From the NCBI GenBank assembly GCA_003820375.1, contig RPQH01000003.1, positions 27,088-91,087 on the forward strand: a DNA stretch of 64,000 nucleotides. Direction: 5' to 3'. The notes below the pieces were generated by a model. That model made no database searches. It saw nothing but the letters and a program-made list of their open reading frames with translations, and was not told the origin of the DNA. A program made the position numbers and the translations under genes. Shown in pieces: positions 1 to 8,431 of the stretch (position 1 is its first letter; each line of letters starts with the position of its first letter). The stretch is from Ignavibacteriota bacterium. Lineage in GTDB: Bacteria; Bacteroidota; Ignavibacteria; Tepidaquicellales; OLB5.

Positions 1-851
1 GCAAGTGCATTCAAAAAACGGAATGGAAGATGAAGTATTGGTTCATCACGGTAAAGATTGATAAATAAAGCCGCAAGAGTTGCCCTCAATGAAAGACGCA
101 CCACCCCCTCTTTTTCAAGCTCGTTATGTTTTTCTTCATCATAAAGCGCTTCGAAATGCTCAAGTGTTTTTGCATTTTGCTGAAGCTGTGTCTCTTTCTT
201 TTTTTCCGATAAAGTGGGGTTGGTCAGAATTATCTGTCTCTCATTCTCAATCATATTTTCAACAGTGTTTTTATATTCTTCCCAGAAATCGAAGCCTGCA
301 AATTTCAGGAAGGGCGTTCTTTCCAGCCATTTTTCCACCATTTCAAATAATGATATATTTTCCATCGAGGCAAGTATCTGCCGCCTGTGCTCTTCATTGA
401 GTGCATTAAAATAATCTATGTTATTATACTGCACACGATTTTCGGATTTTAGCCCAAGCTTGTTTTCTATCAAGCGGAACTGGTAACTCTGAAATCCCGA
501 TGCAGGAATTAAAAAATCCCTGAACTCAAGAAAATCAAGCGGTGTCATTGTTTCAATAACCCGTAATTGTTCCGTCAGGACTTTCTGGATTTCAATGATT
601 CGCTGAATTCTTGATACAGCCACGCCAATGCTTCTTTCATCAACAGATTCATCCTGGAACATTTTGCAAACTGAATCTATCTCATGAATTATTTGCTTGA
701 ACCATAATTCAAATACCTGGTGAACAATGATGAACAGCATTTCATCATGCGCAGGCTGCCCGTACTCTTCGCTTTTTGGCTTTTGTGCATCGAGCACTTT
801 ATTTAACTGGAGATACTCTGCATAATAGACCGGGGGATATGGTTTGTTCAT
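1..851 (-). CDS. kynA: Tryptophan 2,3-dioxygenase, partial (C-terminus outside window)
   Basis: Reading the minus strand from the ATG at 849-851 gives an open frame to the window edge, about 283 residues. The N-terminus has a YYAEYLQL segment followed by HDEMLFIIVHQVFELWFKQI, the haem-pocket signature of tryptophan 2,3-dioxygenase, and further in SGFQSYQFRLIE, also typical. The family opens the indole ring of tryptophan with O2 to N-formylkynurenine, using haem in the cytoplasm. Family members are often 280-380 residues, so only a short tail should be missing. No other kynurenine-pathway gene is in the window. The call is from motifs. Confidence 0.88.
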   Translation of the reverse strand, partial: MNKPYPPVYYAEYLQLNKVLDAQKPKSEEYGQPAHDEMLFIIVHQVFELWFKQIIHEIDSVCKMFQDESVDERSIGVAVSRIQRIIEIQKVLTEQLRVIETMTPLDFLEFRDFLIPASGFQSYQFRLIENKLGLKSENRVQYNNIDYFNALNEEHRRQILASMENISLFEMVEKWLERTPFLKFAGFDFWEEYKNTVENMIENERQIILTNPTLSEKKKETQLQQNAKTLEHFEALYDEEKHNELEKEGVVRLSLRATLAALFINLYRDEPILHLPFRFLNAL

Positions 852-957
852 ATCTTTAATATTTTAAATTTTTGCAAGATAAGATTATTGAATTAATATT
901 AAAAGTAATAAATACTAATCTCTTAATATTAAATGTAAACAATTAGGAATACGTTCC

Positions 958-2127
958 TTAACTTATTTTGAATATTGCGAATTTTAGATATGATGTTTCC
1001 TCCATAGCGGGAATTCGCGGATGGTCTAAAGATGCACCGTTAAAATAGATTTGCTGGATTTTCCTGCCTGATTTTGCTGCTGCTAAGCTTACCGCTTCTG
1101 TAAAATCATTCTCTTTTAAGTGATAGGAACATGATGAAGTTACAAGGAAACCGTTCTCATTAACAATTTCCAGTGCCAGGCGGTTTAGCTTAATATATCC
1201 TTTAATTGCTGAGGGCAGGCTTTTGCGGCTTTTTGCAAATGCCGGAGGGTCAAGCATTACAACATCAAACTTTTTGTTTTCACTTATACTCTTCTCAAGA
1301 AAATCAAACACATCTGCTTTTATAAATTCTTTCTCTGCAGTGAGGTTATTTAATTCGTAATTTATCTTAACATTATTTATCTCTGCATCAGAAGCATCAA
1401 CAAATGTAACCTGTCCTGCTCCTGCATGAGCAGCGTGCATTCCAAATCCGCCCGAATTGCAGAATGCATCGAGAACTGATTTATCCTTAACAAGCTTTTC
1501 AATAAACTCCCTGTTATCGCACTGGTCAAAAAAGAAACCTGTCTTCTGGGTTTCATTAAAGTTTATACGGTACTTTAATTTCCCGTCATCAATTATTTCT
1601 TCCTTTATCCCGCCAAAATAAACTTTATCTTCATCAGACAAACCTTCGAGCTTTCTGAAATAGGATTCGTTATGAGTAAAGATTGTTTGTGCATTCATCA
1701 GGTTCTTCAAAACATTTACAATGGCATCGATATTCTTTTCCATACCTGCAGAATAAACCTGCAATACATAGCTGTCATTAAATTTATCGATGATTAATCC
1801 GGGAAGGTAATCGCTTTCACTAAAGACCAGACGGAATGAATTACGGTTAGGGTATAAAGCTTTCCGTAAAGAATACGCACCGGCAATTCTCTCCGATGCA
1901 TACTCTCCGAAATCACCGTTAAAAGAAGGATGGAACAACCGCACTCCGATGAGCGAATTCTTATTGTAGAATCCTGAACCCAATGGATTACCGTTACTCT
2001 CAAACAATTCTACAATATCACCATTTTCAGCATTGCCTGTTATCTTACCAAACTCATTGCTGAAAACCCACAGGTGTCCGTTCTTTATGCGGCGTTCTTC
2101 ATTCTTCCTTAAAAATACCTGAGCCAA
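958..2127 (-). CDS. rlmI: RlmI-like class I SAM-dependent rRNA methyltransferase
   Basis: A 389-residue cytoplasmic protein with an N-terminal PUA-like domain (about 1-75, containing GHLWVFSNE) and a C-terminal Rossmann methyltransferase. The SAM loop VLDAFCNSGGFGMHAA, the DPPAFAKS motif and the SSCS motif carrying the likely catalytic cysteine match the RlmI/YccW family, which methylates C5 of a cytosine in 23S rRNA (C1962 in E. coli). The start is TTG at 2125-2127; family members begin at about this point before the PUA domain. It lies 4 bases downstream of the DUF302 gene and is probably cotranscribed with it. The exact target base is inferred from family membership. Confidence 0.85.
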   Translation of the reverse strand: MAQVFLRKNEERRIKNGHLWVFSNEFGKITGNAENGDIVELFESNGNPLGSGFYNKNSLIGVRLFHPSFNGDFGEYASERIAGAYSLRKALYPNRNSFRLVFSESDYLPGLIIDKFNDSYVLQVYSAGMEKNIDAIVNVLKNLMNAQTIFTHNESYFRKLEGLSDEDKVYFGGIKEEIIDDGKLKYRINFNETQKTGFFFDQCDNREFIEKLVKDKSVLDAFCNSGGFGMHAAHAGAGQVTFVDASDAEINNVKINYELNNLTAEKEFIKADVFDFLEKSISENKKFDVVMLDPPAFAKSRKSLPSAIKGYIKLNRLALEIVNENGFLVTSSCSYHLKENDFTEAVSLAAAKSGRKIQQIYFNGASLDHPRIPAMEETSYLKFAIFKIS

Positions 2128-2131
2128 TAAA

Positions 2132-2518
2132 CTATAGTCTTTCTATAACGTTCTTAAGCTTTTGCGTAACCAGCTCTGCAACTTCGTTTAAGTTTGGATT
2201 ACCGACCGACTGCATTGATGTCATTGGATTTATCGCCGAAACCTGCACATCGCCGTTATCCTTTTCCTGCACTATCACATTGCATGGAAGCATAACGCCG
2301 ATGTTTTCCTCTGTCTGCAAAGCTTTATAGGCAAGCGGAGGATTGCATGCACCAAGTATCCTGTAATTCCTGAAATCAACATCCAGCTTGTTTTTCAGAG
2401 TTGCTTTAACATCGATTTCAGTCAATATCCCAAATCCCTCGTTTTTCAGTTCATCGGTAACTTTAGCTATTGCCTCATCGAATGAAATGTTTACTGTTTT
2501 GCTGTTATGATATGTCAT
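2132..2518 (-). CDS. DUF302 domain protein
   Basis: A 128-residue soluble protein that is essentially one DUF302 domain. Visible family features are the opening SFDEAIAKVTDELKNEGFG, the central YRILGACNPPLAYKAL with its conserved Cys-Asn-Pro, and GVMLPCNVIVQE. The biochemical function of DUF302 is not established. It is the first gene of a two-gene unit with the RlmI-like methyltransferase downstream; the gap is 4 bases. No signal peptide or membrane segment is visible. Confidence 0.85.
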   Translation of the reverse strand: MTYHNSKTVNISFDEAIAKVTDELKNEGFGILTEIDVKATLKNKLDVDFRNYRILGACNPPLAYKALQTEENIGVMLPCNVIVQEKDNGDVQVSAINPMTSMQSVGNPNLNEVAELVTQKLKNVIERL

Positions 2519-2528
2519 AATATTTTAC

Positions 2529-2548
2529 ATTCCCGCGAAAGCGGGAAT
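2529..2548. repeat. Short palindromic repeat, 'gcgggaat' type
   Basis: The arms attcccgc and gcgggaat are separated by gaaa, giving a perfect 8-bp stem with a 4-base loop. The same core recurs at 62895-62922 and 62981-63003, so this belongs to a dispersed family rather than to this gene. No U-tract follows on either strand, so it is not a clear terminator. Confidence 0.75.
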
Positions 2549-2580
2549 CCCGTTAATGATTTAAAAAAATTTCAAAGACC

Positions 2581-2677
2581 AATCTGCAATCTGCAATCTT
2601 CCAATCTGCAATCTTCCAATCTGTAATCTTCCAATCTGCAATCTGTAATCTGTAATCTGTAATCTTCCAATCTGCAA
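2581..2677. repeat. Degenerate tandem array abutting a stop codon
   Basis: Roughly 97 bases built from the words aatctgcaatc, aatctgtaatc and aatcttcc, with an underlying 7-base step (minus strand GATTGCA, GATTACA, GATTGGA). The last base touches the TGA stop of the aminotransferase at 2678-2680. It would form the start of that gene's 3' untranslated region. Confidence 0.85.
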
Positions 2678-3826
2678 TCACTTATAACTGTTCATCGCCT
2701 TAGCCAGCATCTCCACATCTTCAAAGTTATTATAAACATGCGGTGATACTCTTAAATATCCTTCCCGCATTGCAATATATATATTCTTTTCCTCAAGATA
2801 CTTTTGAACCTTTGTATTCAGGTCCGGATTAACATGAGAAAGTATCAATATATTTGAGCGGTGTTCCGGAGACAGGTCACTTTCAATTTTATATATGGAT
2901 TTATCAAGCAGTTCGATAAGTTTATCCTGTATCTCAAGTATATGCTCAAAAATATTTTTAACACCAAGCTCAGTAAAGAACTTCACACTCTCATTCATGC
3001 CAATCATTCCAAGAGTATTCAGTGTTGAGTTTTCATAAGCCGTACCGTCTTTTCTGAAATCAAGCTTATAATTTAGAAAATTAGCAAAGTCATAATTTAC
3101 ACTTGTAGTACCGACATATGACGGGTGGATATAATCCCTGTATTTTTTTGAAATATATGCAAATCCTGTTCCTGCAGGTGACATTAGCCACTTTTGATTG
3201 CCTGTACATAAATAATCTAATCCCATTTGCTCAATATCTATGGGGCAAATCCCGGTTGCCTGGATTGCATCCACTATAAAAATTATATTATTTTTTCTGC
3301 AGAACTCAGCAATGCTCTTTACATTATACCTGTATCCAAGAAACTGCACCATACTTAAAGTAAACACTCTTACATCGTTATCAAGCAATGAGCGTTTTAT
3401 TATTGCATCGTTCACATATCCCTTTGATGACGGTATCATCAATGCAGATACTCTTCCCAGCTCTTCCTGGTTCAGCCATGGGTAAACAACAGCAGGAAAC
3501 TCTGAATCAATAAAAGCTACGTTATTATTACCTGACGGAAGCTTAATTCCATTTGCAGCAATATTAATGCCGTGTGTTGCACTTGTTGTAAGAATTATAT
3601 CATCGGGGTCTGCATTTATTAATTTTGCACAGCTCTGTTTTGTTTCTTTCGCAATATCCATATTAAATAAACTGAGATTTAAATAGGTCTCAGTATAACA
3701 TTGCATAAAATCCGTTATTTTTCTTACAATAAATTGCGGGTAAGGTGTATAATGAGCAGCATCGAAATAAACGAACTTTTTTAAAAAAACAAACTGCTCA
3801 CGAATTGAATTATGATTGTTCAGCAT
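2678..3826 (-). CDS. Class V aminotransferase-family PLP enzyme
   Basis: A 382-residue fold-type I PLP enzyme. Asp186 in IVDAIQA (pyridine nitrogen) and Lys212 in NQKWLMSPAGTG (Schiff-base lysine) sit as expected for the class V group that includes cysteine desulfurases, isopenicillin-N epimerase-like enzymes and kynureninase. There is no obvious mobile active-site cysteine loop, so a cysteine desulfurase role is not supported. The substrate cannot be assigned. It starts at ATG 3824-3826 and stands alone: 159 bases separate its stop from the DUF302 gene. Confidence 0.82.
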   Translation of the reverse strand: MLNNHNSIREQFVFLKKFVYFDAAHYTPYPQFIVRKITDFMQCYTETYLNLSLFNMDIAKETKQSCAKLINADPDDIILTTSATHGINIAANGIKLPSGNNNVAFIDSEFPAVVYPWLNQEELGRVSALMIPSSKGYVNDAIIKRSLLDNDVRVFTLSMVQFLGYRYNVKSIAEFCRKNNIIFIVDAIQATGICPIDIEQMGLDYLCTGNQKWLMSPAGTGFAYISKKYRDYIHPSYVGTTSVNYDFANFLNYKLDFRKDGTAYENSTLNTLGMIGMNESVKFFTELGVKNIFEHILEIQDKLIELLDKSIYKIESDLSPEHRSNILILSHVNPDLNTKVQKYLEEKNIYIAMREGYLRVSPHVYNNFEDVEMLAKAMNSYK

Positions 3827-4149
3827 TATTTAGTAAGTATTTAAAAATATAAATCATCCTTTATTGTCCTTATTACTTCGGAATATATGAGATTAGATAA
3901 ATGTATTATTCTTGTTATTATAGTTTGATTTATTCTGGGTTACTTAATGTACAAACGTTATGCGTTTAATTATCATTGGCAAGGGGTAATAAGAAAATCA
4001 TATTTCAGAGTTACTTAAATAACTCTTCGAATAATTTATGTATATTATTATCAACAACGTTACCCCTTGTCTATATATAAATGTAAATCTTCCAACCTGC
4101 CAACTTTTTCAACCTGAAACCTGCAACCTGTAACCTGCAACCTGCAAAC
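3827..4149. other. Intergenic region with nested inverted repeats and a tandem array
   Basis: No ORF. An outer perfect 10-bp inverted repeat (caaggggtaa at 3980-3989, ttaccccttg at 4060-4069) encloses a 7-bp hairpin (agagtta / taactct). From 4091 to 4149 a degenerate array of aacctgc / aacctgt words runs directly into the TGA stop at 4150-4152. The nested arrangement could fold as an RNA or be the remains of a small element. Confidence 0.55.
4091..4149. repeat. Degenerate tandem array abutting a stop codon
   Basis: Repeated words cctgcaa, cctgtaa and cctgaaa with a 7-base step (minus strand GGTTGCA, GGTTACA). It ends at the base before the stop codon of the cystathionine lyase gene, as the array at 2581-2677 does for its gene. 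Confidence 0.82.
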
Positions 4150-5295
4150 TCAAACCTTCTCCAACGCTTTTCCGATGTCTTCTATCAAATCATCATAATC
4201 TTCTATCCCTACAGATAACCTGATAAGTCCATCTGTTAAGCCAAACTTTTCTCTTTCTTCTTTTGGTACGCTTCCATGTGTCATGCTAACAGGATGGCAG
4301 ACAAGACTTTCCACTCCTCCAAGACTTTCCGCTCTTGCAAATATGCTTAAACCATTGAAAAAATTCTTTGCATTTTCCAGTGACCCAAGCTCGATAGAAA
4401 TTATTCCGCCAAATCCCCTCATTTGCTTCTCAGCAAGTTTATATTGCGGATGAGATTTTAATCCCGGGTAATATATCCGCTTTATCTTTTTAGAATATTT
4501 CTGTTCAAGGAATTCGGCTATCTTAATTGCATTCTCGTTATGCTGTCTCATTCTTACAGCAAGTGTTTTAGTGGAACGAAGTATCAGCCAGCAATCAAAT
4601 GGTGACGGCACTGCCCCTACTGCATTTTGAGTATACTTAATCTTTTCAGCGAGCTCTGCATCATTTGTAATAACACATCCGCCTATCACATCACTATGCC
4701 CGTTTATATATTTTGTTGAGCTGTGCACAACTATACTAATTCCAAAATCCAGCGGGTTCTGAAAATACGGGCTCATGAATGTATTATCTGCAACGGATAT
4801 CAAATTATTCTTTTTTGCAAATGATGATACTTCGGATAAGTCTGTTAATGTAAGCATAGGATTTGAAGGTGTTTCAACAAATATCATTTTTGTATTTTCC
4901 TTCAATGCACCGTCCATATTCTTTCTCTCTGATGTATCAACCCATGAAAAATCCAGGCCGTAATTTCGCATCACTTTTTCAAATAAACGGTGTGTACCTC
5001 CGTAAACATTGCTTGTAACAATCACGTGGTCACCCTGTTTAAGCAGGCTTGTAACAGCACTTGTCGCACCCATTCCGCTTGAAAAGCAGTAACCATATTT
5101 TCCGTTTTCCAGTGCTGCAAGATTTTTTTCAAGTGCAATGCGTGTTGGATTAATTGTCCTGCCGTAGTCAAAACCTTTTGAAACACCAAACGCTTCATCG
5201 GCATAAGTTGATGTCATATATATTGGGGTAATAACCGCACCTGTTGTTGGGTCGGGTTGCTGCCCCTCATGTATAGCTTTAGTTGAAAATTTCAT
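4150..5295 (-). CDS. Cystathionine gamma-lyase / gamma-synthase family PLP enzyme
   Basis: A 381-residue member of the Cys/Met metabolism PLP family. The N-terminus has DYGRTINPTR, the PLP phosphate-contact region; Lys195 in HSSTKYINGHSD is the Schiff-base lysine; GGVESLVCHP near the C-terminus is also typical. Lyase and synthase cannot be separated by eye. The cystathionine beta-synthase at 8432-9790 in the same strand block favours gamma-lyase (cystathionine to cysteine, 2-oxobutyrate and ammonia, reverse transsulfuration). Its ATG shares one base with the stop of the DprA-like gene, suggesting translational coupling. Confidence 0.85.
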   Translation of the reverse strand: MKFSTKAIHEGQQPDPTTGAVITPIYMTSTYADEAFGVSKGFDYGRTINPTRIALEKNLAALENGKYGYCFSSGMGATSAVTSLLKQGDHVIVTSNVYGGTHRLFEKVMRNYGLDFSWVDTSERKNMDGALKENTKMIFVETPSNPMLTLTDLSEVSSFAKKNNLISVADNTFMSPYFQNPLDFGISIVVHSSTKYINGHSDVIGGCVITNDAELAEKIKYTQNAVGAVPSPFDCWLILRSTKTLAVRMRQHNENAIKIAEFLEQKYSKKIKRIYYPGLKSHPQYKLAEKQMRGFGGIISIELGSLENAKNFFNGLSIFARAESLGGVESLVCHPVSMTHGSVPKEEREKFGLTDGLIRLSVGIEDYDDLIEDIGKALEKV

Positions 5296-6257
5296 TAATT
5301 AAACATGTTTAATTGTTCATCATTCTTTTTAAACTTTTTATCTTTTTCAACAGGAATAGTTTCGGTTTTTACTTCCTGCTCAATTATTTTTCCTTCAAAA
5401 TCTATTGGAATTCCGCCTTTTTCTATCAATAAATTGTTAGCATTTTTTTCTCCTTCTTCAGGAATTCTGACATAAACTTTCCTTCCCTTTTTTAATCCAT
5501 CAAGTGCACCGTTCCATGTGCCTCCGGTTTCATTTGATTCAGCAACATAAATTTCATTAGCCAATCCGTAAATATAAGTATTTCTTGCCATAGCCAGCCG
5601 GACATTCCACGGTATATTGGGAGGAAAAGTGCTTATTACCAGTATTTGCCCCTCAACAAGCTGCGGATAATATTTTTTAAATCCGCTTGAAAATGTTAAT
5701 ATACCCTGCGGTAAAACTATTATACTATTGCCGTTATTTTTTATGCTTGAATCCAATGCCATTTTATCAACACCTTTGGCAAATCCGCTTACAACAACTT
5801 TAAAATTCTTCGCAAGCTCAATAGATAAGTTTTCCGTAAACTTTAAAGCAGTATCCCCTGCAGTCCTTGAACCAACCACAGCAACACATTCTTCATTCAT
5901 TAATCCTTTAAAACCCTTCACATATAGTATAGGCGGTGAAGATTTTATTTTCAGATTTTCCTTCATCACCTTTGAGTATTCATCAGAGTTCATAGGTATT
6001 ATATCAATTCCCTGTTCATTCATACTTTCAGCTAAGAAAGAATAATTTGCAAGCTGGCTTTTCGCTTCAATTAATGAAGCTGCTTCCTTTTCATTTATGC
6101 TGTAAACATTCTCCCATTCATTTTCATCCATATCAAAAAAATCAGGAAATGTCATTTCATGATTTACCAGTATATCAATAACAAGATTATTGATACGCTC
6201 AATTCTCCATCCTCTCAAATGAGCCAGTGCCATCCAGTATGGTGCTTCTTTAAGCAT
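5295..6257 (-). CDS. DprA-like Rossmann (SLOG) protein
   Basis: A 320-residue protein. After a helical N-terminal part (about 1-100) it has the DprA core: VAVVGSRTAG, VVVSGFAKGVDKMAL and SIIVLPQG, the nucleotide/ssDNA-binding Rossmann motifs. DprA loads RecA on incoming single-stranded DNA in transformation; relatives occur in defence and repair loci. The usual C-terminal winged helix is not visible; instead there is a charged tail ending QLNMFN. It overlaps the end of the RecQ-PRTase gene by 8 bases, so the two are surely co-expressed. A role in competence is not implied, since no other com gene is nearby. Confidence 0.82.
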   Translation of the reverse strand: MLKEAPYWMALAHLRGWRIERINNLVIDILVNHEMTFPDFFDMDENEWENVYSINEKEAASLIEAKSQLANYSFLAESMNEQGIDIIPMNSDEYSKVMKENLKIKSSPPILYVKGFKGLMNEECVAVVGSRTAGDTALKFTENLSIELAKNFKVVVSGFAKGVDKMALDSSIKNNGNSIIVLPQGILTFSSGFKKYYPQLVEGQILVISTFPPNIPWNVRLAMARNTYIYGLANEIYVAESNETGGTWNGALDGLKKGRKVYVRIPEEGEKNANNLLIEKGGIPIDFEGKIIEQEVKTETIPVEKDKKFKKNDEQLNMFN

Positions 6258-8274
6258 TTGCCTGTATATCTCCCCCTATAGTTTTTGCGATTACTAACGG
6301 TGCAATCTTCCACACACCCATGTGGGCTAACACCATTCCGATCTCTTTAATGCTTGTTCCACTGTCGTAAATATCATCTATCAATAATATACTTTTAAAT
6401 TGCACCTCACACTGGTCTTCATAACAGAAAGCATCTTTTACGTTTTCAATTTTCAATACCCGGTTTTGAAACATTTTTTGCGGCTGTGTCATTCTTGCTT
6501 TTTTTAATTTATGCGAAACAGGTATTTTCAATTCCTTTGAAATCTTCATTGCGAAATTTTTAACAAGGTCTCCTGATTCTGTCGGTGGAACATATAATAT
6601 CAGGTCAAAATTAATATCTTTGAACTGGTGATTAAAAGCATTTACTGTTTGTTTAACAAGATATTCAGGGAAATCACCGCCGTTCTCATATTTGCATTTA
6701 TGTATCATACTCCCAACATTTGAAAATCCGTAATATGATGATGCCACACCGTTAATTATCTTTAAAGTCTTCGATTCCATCTCAAGCACTGGAAAAAAAT
6801 TATCTTTAAAATCAACAAGCTTTTTTTTCCATTTCCCGCTAAGATTGTAATTGTTATTTATTCCCAGGTCATTATCACATTTACCGCAGTTGCAATCAAC
6901 TTTATCACCGAGATACGACCTTAAATAGTTCATTCTGCAAGTTTTAATTTCAGCATATTTTATCACAGCATCAAGCTCCTTCATTTTTGAAGCACGAAAT
7001 TTTTCGAATAATCCGGTATTAAAATACGGTGCACCAAAAATATATTCCATCTTCCTTACTTTGCCGTAATTTGCTTCACGGATTATTCCCTGGTCTATAA
7101 GGTCTGCCTTTATTACCCTTATGTAAGTATTCTTTAAATTGGTTCTTCGCATCAAATCATATTCGCCAAGCGGCTCTTTTTTTAATTCATCTACAACTTT
7201 AATATACTTATCTATTGTTGGCTTTGCCGTATCGATAAATACTTCAGGTAATTCCCTGTCGCCATCTTTATATAATAGTACTATTTTTGTTGGCTTGCCA
7301 TCCCTGCCTGCCCTGCCGATTTCCTGGTAATAATGTATCGGTGAACCAGGTACCTGGGTATGTACAATGAATCTTATATCAGGTTTATTTATTCCCATGC
7401 CAAGTGCATTTGTTGATACAATACATTTCCATCTGTTCTCCATCAAATCCTGTTCAATCTCTTTACGTGTTTCGGCATCTAATCCTGCATTATAACTAAT
7501 ACATGAAATTCCGGCATGTTTTAGCCAATTTGAGTATATATCTGTATCCGCCCTTGTACCTGTATATATGATACCTGTTCCCTGCTCATTTTGAAGGAAC
7601 TCTGCCAGCCAGGCCATTTTATGGCTGTCGGATTGAGCTTTTACTACATTCAGATAAAAATTATTTCTCAGTAATTTTCCGCGGAGATATGTTATTTTTC
7701 CGCCTATCTGGCTTATAATATCCTGTGCAACTTTTTCTGTAGCCGTTGCTGTTGTCGCAAGTACCGGAAAATTACTTGGAAGCAGCTTTACAAGATTTAT
7801 TATTCTCCTGTATGCAGGTCTGAAATCATGTCCCCAAACGGAAATGCAGTGAGCTTCATCTATTACAACCATTTTCAGATTCATCCTGCGTACTGATTCT
7901 ATCCAATCAATATTTTCCTGCCGTTCGGGTGCAATATATAATATTTTTATCCTGCCTTTTTCGGCTTCACAAAGAATCTGTTTGTTTTCTGAATCTTCCT
8001 GCTCACTGTTTATGCATCTCGCCGGAATGTTAAGCCGGTTTAAATAACTCACCTGGTCTCTCATTAATGCAATCAGCGGAGAAAAGACGATAGTCACTCC
8101 ACTTTGGATTACTGCCGGAAACTGGAAGCAAAGTGATTTTCCGAATCCTGTTTTTTCAATCAGGAGGACTCTTTCACCATTGAGTATCTTATCAATGGCT
8201 CTCCATTGCTCATCATAAAACTTATTTAGCCGGAAGATATTTTTAAGTTTCTCCTCGGCTATTTCTCTGTTCAT
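6250..8274 (-). CDS. RecQ-family helicase fused to a ComF-like phosphoribosyltransferase
   Basis: A 674-residue fusion. Residues 1-340 are the superfamily 2 helicase: Walker A GFGKS at 43-47, DEAH at 139-142, TATAT near 175, and the arginine-finger motif IGRAGR at 319-324. A RecQ zinc site follows (Cys446, 461, 463, 466). Residues about 540-674 are a phosphoribosyltransferase-like domain with the PRPP loop LLIDDIYDSGTS at 630-641, as in ComF; there is no HRDC domain. RecQ unwinds DNA 3' to 5' with ATP; the PRTase half may bind or use a nucleotide. It is followed with overlap by the DprA-like gene, suggesting a joint DNA-handling function. Confidence 0.9.
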   Translation of the reverse strand: MNREIAEEKLKNIFRLNKFYDEQWRAIDKILNGERVLLIEKTGFGKSLCFQFPAVIQSGVTIVFSPLIALMRDQVSYLNRLNIPARCINSEQEDSENKQILCEAEKGRIKILYIAPERQENIDWIESVRRMNLKMVVIDEAHCISVWGHDFRPAYRRIINLVKLLPSNFPVLATTATATEKVAQDIISQIGGKITYLRGKLLRNNFYLNVVKAQSDSHKMAWLAEFLQNEQGTGIIYTGTRADTDIYSNWLKHAGISCISYNAGLDAETRKEIEQDLMENRWKCIVSTNALGMGINKPDIRFIVHTQVPGSPIHYYQEIGRAGRDGKPTKIVLLYKDGDRELPEVFIDTAKPTIDKYIKVVDELKKEPLGEYDLMRRTNLKNTYIRVIKADLIDQGIIREANYGKVRKMEYIFGAPYFNTGLFEKFRASKMKELDAVIKYAEIKTCRMNYLRSYLGDKVDCNCGKCDNDLGINNNYNLSGKWKKKLVDFKDNFFPVLEMESKTLKIINGVASSYYGFSNVGSMIHKCKYENGGDFPEYLVKQTVNAFNHQFKDINFDLILYVPPTESGDLVKNFAMKISKELKIPVSHKLKKARMTQPQKMFQNRVLKIENVKDAFCYEDQCEVQFKSILLIDDIYDSGTSIKEIGMVLAHMGVWKIAPLVIAKTIGGDIQANA

Positions 8275-8385
8275 TAATTATTTTTTGTTATGCTTTTGCA
8301 GTAAACATCCAACAAAAAATTAAATTAATACATTTCGCTGCTCCGTGAATAGATATTCTTGCAATAATGTCATCACTTTGGAATT

Positions 8386-8431
8386 CCTTACAAACCTTAC
8401 AAACCTTATAAACCTTATAGACTCTTCGGAC
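8386..8431. repeat. Degenerate tandem array abutting a stop codon
   Basis: Copies of the 9-base word cttacaaac / cttataaac, ending at the TGA stop of the CBS gene (8432-8434). The same word family recurs at 16756-16808, 16934-16978 and 45679-45720. Confidence 0.82.

Noticed and set aside
80..414. Two plus-strand ORFs of 66 and 106 codons
   Set aside because: They lie opposite the tryptophan dioxygenase frame and have no family features; they are shadows of it.
2529..2548. Terminator for the aminotransferase or DUF302 region
   Set aside because: The stem is perfect but lacks a U-tract on either strand and has copies elsewhere, so it is treated as a dispersed repeat.
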